From NCBI GenBank assembly GCA_035236585.1, contig CP141139.1, positions 18,306,990 through 18,370,989 of the forward strand: a stretch of DNA of 64,000 nt, in the 5' to 3' direction. Origin of the DNA: Warburgia ugandensis (Eukaryota > Streptophyta > Magnoliopsida > Canellales > Canellaceae). Of this stretch, positions 56,969 through 64,000 are shown one piece after another. Numbering within the stretch: the stretch's first letter is position 1; each line of letters opens with the position of its first letter. The position numbers and the translations under genes are program-made. Under the pieces are notes generated by a model, which saw only the letters and a list, made by a program, of their open reading frames with translations, was not told the DNA's origin and did no database searches.

Positions 56969-57799
56969 GCAAATCAAGTGGAGATTAAGGCAAACATATT
57001 TAGGACCAACCTTCTTCACATATTTAATTCTCAATTTTTATTTTTTGGAAAATGACTCTTTAAACACCACTAGGTAGATGGAAAATATAGAAAATACTCC
57101 ATTGTGTCAGTACTTGATGGGTGATGTTGAGTGTTTAAAAAATATGTCTCCTAGTTTCACCATGCTTGGAAATCTATTGAGACAACAAATCAATGAGCTT
57201 GAGGGTATGTTGGCAATAAGCATCATTGCCTACCTTTTTGAATGAGGCCAAACACAAATATAAGAAGTAGGTTTATACAAAGTTTGCATTGTATAACAAA
57301 CAAGTAGGTTTATACAATATTACAACCACAAGGGGAAAAACACACATAACAAGAGAAAGAGAGAAAACTTAAAGCGTAAGTTTCCATCAAACTTAGTAAA
57401 GAAATGATATTAAGTGTATCCCAAAACCAAATAAAATAATGACTAATAATGCCCTTTGTTATTGTGCCTACAATTTGATTATCTGTATAAATATAACTAA
57501 ATAACATTAATAGTAGCCCACTTTTGGACAAAATTCAAGCTACCGTCAATATATTTTGTTGTAGTGTGGAAGACAAGATTGGCAACCATGTAAGTGGCAC
57601 TCATATTTGGTAAAAAAGAAAGTAGGTAGGTGAAGTTAAGATAATATGTGTCCAAATTGCTTACTATTGGAGTAGTCTCCACACATTCAAATGAAGCACA
57701 TTCAAAGTAGTAAATAAAATAACTAAAAGGAAACCAAAAGAAAGCCTGTAATGCTTTGCTACCAAATGTCTAGAGCACATTTTATTTTATCAGTTTAAC

Positions 57800-58257
57800 A
57801 AACTAGTAGTGATGGAATTTTGTTGTAGCAAATTTAATCTGATGAATGATTGAATCACAAGTATCATACTACAACTCCACCAAAAAGAGCATGCCCCATG
57901 TATCAAGAACTTTTCATGTGTGATGGTCTTGGATAGTTTAGCCAAAAGCATCAAAGATGATAGTGCCATCGTAAGAAAAAGTTAACTGCAAAACAATGAG
58001 GAGACTTTTCTTAATAGTGGGTGCATGATAAACTTGAGAAAGTGAAAGAGGCACATGAGATAATAATAGATGAACTATGCACATATATGCAATTGAGTCA
58101 TTATTAGTATACTTTTTCTTGTTAGTGAACTAAGAATGATCACCAACATATGGTTTGTTGCACTTAGGTCAAAGTAGTATTTTTTATCATATTTGTTGAG
58201 ATTTATAGCCGAGGTTTGGGACAACTCTTCAATATCAGACTTTAAATTATGTCTCAC
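57800..58257 (-). pseudogene. Copia protease relic
   Basis: On the minus strand SAINLNKYDKKYYFDLSATNHM corresponds to the copia protease entry (WYxDSGATxHM), with the DSGA active site altered to DLSA. Downstream pieces SLSQVYHAPTIKKSLL, VTFSYDG-like LTFSYDGTIIFDAFG, and DHHTxKVLDTWGMLF resemble the LHVPxLSxNLLSVSQL and FxDxxTxKxIG segments that follow. Broken by stops. Confidence 0.6.
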
Positions 58258-58399
58258 TATGTTATATTTCTCGAAGATAGTTGCTTATCACAAAATTAAT
58301 AGATAATGAAAGGTCAATTAGAATTAGGAGGACATCCTAAAAGACACGGAGAATGAGATATTGTGCTTGATTTTTGCCTTTACTCTTATTCGAAAACTT

Positions 58400-59075
58400 T
58401 CTATGTTTGTTGATTTGAGTAGTAAAAGTAGGAGACTATATTTGAAATTAAAGAAGTAGATTGCATTTGAAATCTAGCTAAGGTCGATTAGTGGTCAAGG
58501 AAGGACTCATGAATCAAAAGCATGACTGGGACTTTGGTAAAAGGAGTGGCTGGCTTGATTACCAAAATAGTAGTAAAAATGGAGGCATACTCATGTTCAA
58601 GGTTAAAATGCATGCAAAGAACCAAATCCTGTATAGTAAAGGATTTTCATGAATTTCAAAACATCAAAAAGTGAATGACTCTTTTGACAATATTGAATGA
58701 TACTAACAAAGCCTTTGTTGGATCTGTTCAAGGTCCTCTTAGATATGAATAATTTGAGCAATAGATTATGGAGAAAAGAGTTTCTTTAAGAGAATCCAAG
58801 ACATCCTTAGATGTGGAGAGATTATAAACTTGAGTAAAAGTAGGTTTGATTAAGGTAGTAAATATTCAAAGATGCAGTGGTCTAATCAATGTGATCTCAT
58901 TGGACATATTCTGGTGGTGTAGGAAAAATAATGCAAGTGAAATAGAGTAAATCTTGACTACAAAATACCCCTTGTATCTAATCACACTAGTTAGGATATT
59001 GGTGGTAGTTAGGGGCTTTAAGGAAAACCTAATGTAGAAATACTTAAAGGAATTGGAAGATCTCTTAGATGCCAT
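58400..59075 (-). pseudogene. Copia gag relic
   Basis: The ATG at 59075 opens MASKRSSNSFKYFYIRFSLK then PLTTTNILTS; a shifted frame gives KGYFVGQDLLYF with PTPPEYVQ, the YLxGxxLxxxxxG..PxPP part of copia gag. Another frame gives IFTTLIKPTFTQVYNLSTSK then DVLDSLKETLFS, matching the family's L.P....V....TS.E.W..L...F. Frameshifts throughout. Confidence 0.55.
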
Positions 59076-59829
59076 TAAGAGAAGTATTGGTGAAAGAAGA
59101 TGACAAAAAGAGGATAAATTTGTTTAGAGAACCTTAAAATCCCATTTGAAGACTGGAACAACTTTAAAATACCATAAAATTAACTACTAAAGAAAGACCT
59201 TCCAACGCACTAAAAGTCATCATAATCCAACGCTAGACGATAACGATCTAGCACATGAAAGGTTTAAACGTAGATAAAACTACTAAGAGATGGGAAAGCT
59301 GATTAGAAGGAAAATCAAAAGAAAATCATATAGAAATGATTTTCCTTTGATACCATAGAAGAAGTCAAACATAAATTAGAAGAAGAAAGAGAGGATATGA
59401 GGGTTTGGAGCAATGCTACTTACCCTCTAGAGTCCCGGAGCTTCCATTATATTGAAAATAATTAGTGTTACTCAAGATTACAACCTCAAGTTTAGGAAAA
59501 CTTCACAAAAACAAAAGTATTCCAGTATAATAGATGATGAAAATGGAAATAACACATGTAACAAAGAAAAGAGAGAAAATTGGGAGTGTAGGTTTCTCCC
59601 ATAACATTTTTTACATCTGACAAGCATTAGTTGAATGGGTTTATTTTTTCCTCATTCACCCCATATATTTTTTATTAGGTTAATTTTTTTCCCCTCCTCT
59701 TTGAATCACTCCCGTCTAGAATATTGCTATTAATAATAATCCTACCATTACCTTTCAATGTAGAGAAAATTTTATGCCCTCCTGGGGATGAAACTACCAT
59801 TTTGGACAATGCTTATCTTAAGTTTCCTG

Positions 59830-60450
59830 GCCAAGATGATTTTTAATACTGCTCAAGGTCCAATTAAGAGTAGTTACCAAATTCTTTTATAGAAGAAGCC
59901 CAACCAACAAAGATGTTTGTTTCTATTAAAATATCTAAAAAATCAAGGTCTTCCTCTTTAAAAAACCAAGAGTTATGTTCTAGCCAAACGGGCCAAGCAA
60001 TACAAGAAGAGAGTGGTTCTACCCTTTCTCTTCAAGACGAAAGTAATTCGACTTTTCAAGAAATTTTATAATGAGAAGGAGACACCCAAACATCAAATAG
60101 CCAAAAGAAAAACTTAAATGGTAAATGTGAATCTAAAATCTAGGAGAAAGTGGGCCATAAGCTTTTACATCTTCCTTCCATAAAGGTTAGGTGTGAAGAA
60201 TACCTTTTCTCTAGTAAATATAGGGTGTCCAACTTCAAGTGAGATCTTGTTCATAGGAAGCCTTGAATGTGTTGGAACCATCAGGTACCAAAATCTATTT
60301 CCAATGACAATAGTGCTTCTAGACACAAAGAAATTGTCTCTACTCAAGGTAGGTTATAGACTCCAAAATATTTGCCTCTCCTCAAAGGCTGAACAACACA
60401 AAGCCCTTTTATTGCATATTTAAGGTTACAAATTAAGAAAAATGGATTCA
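59830..60450 (-). pseudogene. Possible LINE ORF2 C-terminal relic
   Basis: On the minus strand CIAWPVWLEHNSWFFKEEDL then DFLDILIETNIFVGWASS resembles the final W.....W.ERN.R.F segment of plant L1-type ORF2 proteins. The rest is too decayed to place. It could instead be unrelated chance similarity. Confidence 0.3.
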
Positions 60451-60865
60451 TCAAAAGTGAAAATCCCAATTCCAAAACTGCTAACTTGGCAGCTCATAGG
60501 AACCTAATTAAAGGCTATAATTATCAATATGGTGTTATTAGGAGAAGTTCATGAGTGAGAGTCTAAACCTATATATGGTAACTATTTTCTTCATTTTTGT
60601 TTCACTTTCCTATGACAGCACGTTATAGAAGAACTTAAAAACAAAACTTTATCAAACCCATTTGTAGTTTTTTTTAAGGAAGTGACACATGAAAAACCTC
60701 AAAAACCCTTTCCCAAATGCAACCTAAGGCTACATTTGGCAACTTTTTCTCTTCTTTTTCTTTGTCACACCTAGTTGGGACACATACTTGATTAACACCC
60801 TAAACTTTTTAAATTTCTAAAACAAGAAAATTGAGGTTGAATTGAATAGCAAGGTCCAATATGAG

Positions 60866-60997
60866 TTTTGCATCGATTGAACTCAAATTTGAGTAAATTC
60901 TGAATCTTTGAAACCTACTAAGTTGAATGTATTTTGCATTGATTGAACTCAAATTTAGGTAAATTTAGAATCTTTGAAACCTATTAAGTTGAATGTT
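60866..60997 (+). repeat. Two tandem 66-bp units
   Basis: 60866-60931 and 60932-60997, both starting TTTTGCAT(C/T)GATTGAACT and ending AAGTTGAATGT; five or six differences. Confidence 0.92.
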
Positions 60998-60999
60998 CT

Positions 61000-62720
61000 A
61001 TTATGATGAAATTAATTTCCAGTTTCATGAAAAATCTAGAGCAATTTCTCTCCAAGTTGGAAAAATTATTGAAATTTAAGTAATTGCAAAACAAATTCAA
61101 AATTTTAGAAAATTGTCAAAATTAGATGATGAAACATGAATTGTTGAATTGTGCTTGGAGAGAGCGCTTTAACAACACCGAGAATGTGCGAAACAGAGAT
61201 CATCAACTCAATACCAAAAATTTTCACAAATGAATTGAGAGAGTTAAAATTGATAACAATACGCCTTCATTTGCTTGACCCACCTAATGACTAACTAAGG
61301 GGGAGCTTAATACATGGGAGTGAGTCACCACATGAAGCTAAAATCTTATGCACCATAGGATAAAAAAGACAGAAAGGAGGAGGAAAAAAGAAGATAACAA
61401 TCAATTGTTCTCTTTGATTTCACTCTTCTCTCGCATGGTTTTCCAACCAGCAACTGTGATTGTATAATAGTCTATCATTGGGTTGACCTCTATTTCTTCA
61501 TTTGACAAAGGATCTCTCCAAAACATCCATTTTTCTCCATCAATAAAAAGGGAATTTTTGAGATTTCGTCAAGATATGGACAGAATGATTGATTAATAGC
61601 AACTATACATCAAATCAGTGAATGATCCACCTGTGATATCCATAGTCATCTTCTCCAGCAACAATTAATGACTACTGAAAACCTATGGTTTCTTCTCCTG
61701 GGATGAACTTGATGTTAAAACCATCGAAAATCTCTACTAGTACCAATGATCTATAAGAACCCTAAACCCTCTTATATACCCTTCATTTTTTGTTGATTTT
61801 GTGAAGTTCTTTAGGGTTTCCAATCAGATATGTTCAATGGAGGATTTGGTGTATGTATTTTAAGATCTAGCATGAAACACCTATATTGCCTACATTATTT
61901 TTCTTTTGATTTTTAGAATGATGGATAGCTCTTGCAACGAAAGCTTCTTCTGCTATTTCAGAAGCCTTTACTATGGTAAAGGTTGTAGTCAATTTTAAAT
62001 CTCTCCTTAAACCATTGATCCAACTCAAACTTATCAAATGAGATGTTGAACATTTTTGCTAAAGTATTTCTTAGAAGAGTTGCAAAAATTGTACATGTTG
62101 TATCAGCTTTCATAGTTGGGGCTATTGTTGATGGAGTAACTGGCTTAGAAAGAATGACTATTGTGTTGGATATGATACAATTCATTAAGGGTTCCAAATC
62201 TATTGCAAATGGTATTTATTGTCCTATTGGTTCTTTCAAAATGAACAACATTATTGAAGTATTTGTGCGCTTATTTAGGCTACTTAATATTTAGAACTGC
62301 AAAATAGTTTCTGTTGGACTAGTTATGGATCTATTTGGTGAATACTATACCATAAGGTACTTATTGATTTGTCTTGTACCTTAAGCAAGTGTGGTCCACT
62401 TTGCAAAATTTACTTACTGTAATCTTGTGAGCTAACTAAAGCATAGATCCAGGAAGCTTCCTTTTCCCATCTTGGTCTCTTATGTGTTAACCATACTATC
62501 ACATATGGTCCATAGCTAGGTCATTTTTTTCCTTGTTTGTCCAATTAGCTTCCAATTTGTTATGAAATGTTAATTTAGTTATTAGCTTCTAAGCCTCCTA
62601 GTTAATATTAATTTTACCTATTTTAGTGATGGTCTGCTACATGTTTGTTTGCCCTAGATTTCAATAGTTTTTGGCTGTCTACTAGTGATGGATCTATATG
62701 TTCAGTTCTTAGGGACAAAG
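61000..62720. other. No gene recognised
   Basis: AT-rich. ORFs at 62043-62294 (plus) and 61958-62197 (minus) overlap on opposite strands and neither has a motif I know. The minus one (FATLLRNTLAKMFNISFDKF) is loosely gag-like in composition only. Confidence 0.5.
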
Positions 62721-62721
62721 T

Positions 62722-62905
62722 GATGTTATCCCTATTGGTGTCTTGAGAGATTAAGTTTAAAAAAGTTCTAACTTATTGCTAATGTAGTTATTAGCTTGTT
62801 GTTGATGTAATAAGATGTTATCCCTATTGTTGTCTTGAGAGATTAAGTTTTAAAAAGTTCTAACTTATTACTAATGTGGTTATTAGCTTATTGTTGATGT
62901 AATAA
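62722..62905 (+). repeat. Two tandem 92-bp units
   Basis: 62722-62813 and 62814-62905, starting GATGTTATCCCTATTG and ending TTGTTGATGTAATAA; about seven differences. Confidence 0.92.
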
Positions 62906-63308
62906 TGTTAGAATTGATCTAAAATCAAGGTAGACGTTGTGAAATTGGCTAGTTACAAATTGAGTTACACGGGAATTCAATCAAATCTAAGATTTCGAAG
63001 AAGATGTGTAAGCATAGAAATTTTGTGTAGATGTTATGGATGATTCGACTATTATATATGATTTGACCAAATCATGTGATTCTTGGTTATTTAATATTTG
63101 TATATCTCCATATGATTTTATGAAAATGAGCACAATAGTGAACTATAGAGATTATACGATCTTCATATCATATACCTTATGCTAAATTATATGTATACAT
63201 ACTAGAGATTTGTCATGTTGAGAGTTTCTTTTGGATCTAATAATATTAGTAAATTTCTGATGATAGGAATTTATACTTTTTAGTTAGATATGAGGTAGGT
63301 AAAACTTT

Positions 63309-63840
63309 CCAAGATAGTAACCTTGAGGGAAAGGGCTATCTAGTGGACTATAACTATGGTGAAGCCACCCAAGATGGTAACCTTTAGGGGAAGGGACTAC
63401 TTGGTTTAATTTATGTGTTAGTTGTATGTTGTTATTCATGTGAGATGAAACTTAGTTATAACGAATGGTGCTCATATCTACTTGTTTAATATTTGTATCG
63501 ATGTGATTGTTTCCCTTCTAGGAAACTACTTAGTATGTTGTGAGACAAGTAGGACCTCCCAAGATATTAATCTTAAGGGAAAGGGCTGCCAGGTAGACCA
63601 TGACTTTGATGGAGTTGCCCAAAATGGTAATCTTGAGGGAAAGTTCTTCTTAGAGCATAACCATTGTGAAGCCACCCAAAATGATAATCATGAGGGAAAG
63701 GGTTGCCTAGTGGACCATAACCATGGTGGAGCCACCCAAGATGGTAACTTGGAGGGGAAAGGACTACTTGGTCCGTAGGAGGACAATGAACAACTACCCA
63801 AGATGGTAACTTTATAGGAAAGATTTTAGATCAAAATGAT
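63309..63840 (+). repeat. 60-bp minisatellite, seven units with one interruption
   Basis: Units begin CCAAGAT(G/A)GTAA at about 63309, 63369, 63559, 63619, 63676, 63736 and 63798, each followed by GAGGGAAAGGG, a variable stretch with CTAGTGGACCATAACCATGG in the best copy, and GAAGCCAC. Between the second and third unit lies about 130 bp of unrelated sequence. In 63482-63778 the units stay in one open frame and encode 20-residue repeats (core HNHGGATQDGNLEGKG). Confidence 0.88.
63482..63778 (+). other. Open frame across the 60-bp repeats, coding status doubtful
   Basis: Ninety-eight codons from an ATG in unique sequence into four repeat units: NLKGKGCQVDHDFDGVAQNG, NLEGKFFLEHNHCEATQNDN, HEGKGCLVDHNHGGATQDGN, LEGKGLLGP. 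Unit lengths of 57 and 60 bp keep the frame, but the two units upstream of the interruption are in another frame and carry a stop. The simplest reading is a minisatellite with a fortuitous frame; a decayed repeat protein is the alternative. Confidence 0.25.
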
Positions 63841-64000
63841 AATTATTTGGAAACTATGCATGCTTATGGTATTTATACTTATCATATTACTGTGAAAATT
63901 ATAGAATGAATGATATTCATGGATGCATGACCATTTGTAAATTTGATGATATATGTTCACATCTTACAACGATTATTTGTGAAATAAATTATATGTTCAC

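Larger units (their letters stand above)
57300..59356 (-). mobile_element. Decayed Ty1/copia remnant, minus strand
   Basis: Gag and protease relics in order on the minus strand, preceded by a possible primer site (TGGTATCAAAGG, complement of 59344-59355). RT and integrase are not seen. Sequence at 57310-57380 and 59500-59600 is loosely similar (AACAAGAGAAAGAGAGAAAA-like words next to a TTTCCATC or TTTCTCCC block), which might mark remnants of two LTRs; this is weak. Confidence 0.55.

Noticed and set aside
57310-57682. Hydrophobic minus ORFs
   Set aside because: AT-rich frames in the decayed copia 3' region with no recognisable integrase or RT motif.
61958-62294. Opposite-strand ORF pair
   Set aside because: Neither shows a known motif or coding signature; kept only as unassigned sequence.
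1-64000. Prokaryotic features, CRISPR arrays, rRNA or tRNA genes, endogenous pararetrovirus
   Set aside because: None seen. The tandem repeats lack spacer structure, the only tRNA-like sequences are SINEs and primer sites, and all RT sequences fit Ty3/gypsy or LINE types.

Overview
This window is plant nuclear DNA, almost certainly from a flowering plant. It is AT-rich and made almost entirely of transposable elements. The evidence is the mix of plant-specific families: Ty3/gypsy chromoviruses with long LTRs, an initiator-tRNA-Met primer site and a chromodomain tail; an Athila-type Ty3/gypsy element; an En/Spm (CACTA) transposon with a TNP2 remnant; L1- and RTE-type LINEs; Au-type SINEs; and a Ty1/copia remnant. 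No bacterial-style operon, rRNA, tRNA or CRISPR array was seen. I cannot name the species.

Layout. 1-2080 is the decayed pol of a chromovirus (element A). It ends in a polypurine tract and an LTR (2081-4634), which is followed directly by a primer-binding site and the gag-pol of a second chromovirus (element B, 4774-11383). B is split between RNase H and integrase by a solo LTR (7631-9839, target duplication GAATG). B's own 3' LTR (11384-19185) is split by another solo LTR (14524-18265, target duplication GCTAT). From 19186 to 24850 lie minus-strand LINE remains: an L1-type RT carrying a 1.5-kb TIR transposon (20222-21706, duplication ATA), then an RTE-type element. A long-TIR, Mutator-like element occupies 25167-26846.

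26847-34081 is the only relatively TE-poor stretch. It holds possible exons of one or two minus-strand genes (30567 down to about 27217), a MITE, two Au-like SINEs and a 61-bp direct repeat. I recognise no known gene here.

34085-56965 is one CACTA transposon bounded by CACTACTACA ends and an AGT duplication. Its TNP2 5' exons (35796-36318) are broken by a minus-strand Athila-like element E1 (36324-54276), whose gag is in turn broken by a same-family, gag-only element E2 (44246-53015). A truncated chromovirus LTR (54277 to about 56577) joins E1 to the CACTA right end. 56969-64000 contains a decayed Ty1/copia gag-protease, a possible LINE tail, and three tandem-repeat arrays, the largest with a 60-bp unit.

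The coding regions are replication genes of mobile elements, nearly all inactivated by stops, frameshifts, deletions or nested insertions. The window is best read as a layered insertion record: the CACTA element came first, then E1, then E2; element B came before its two solo LTRs; and the L1 came before its TIR passenger.
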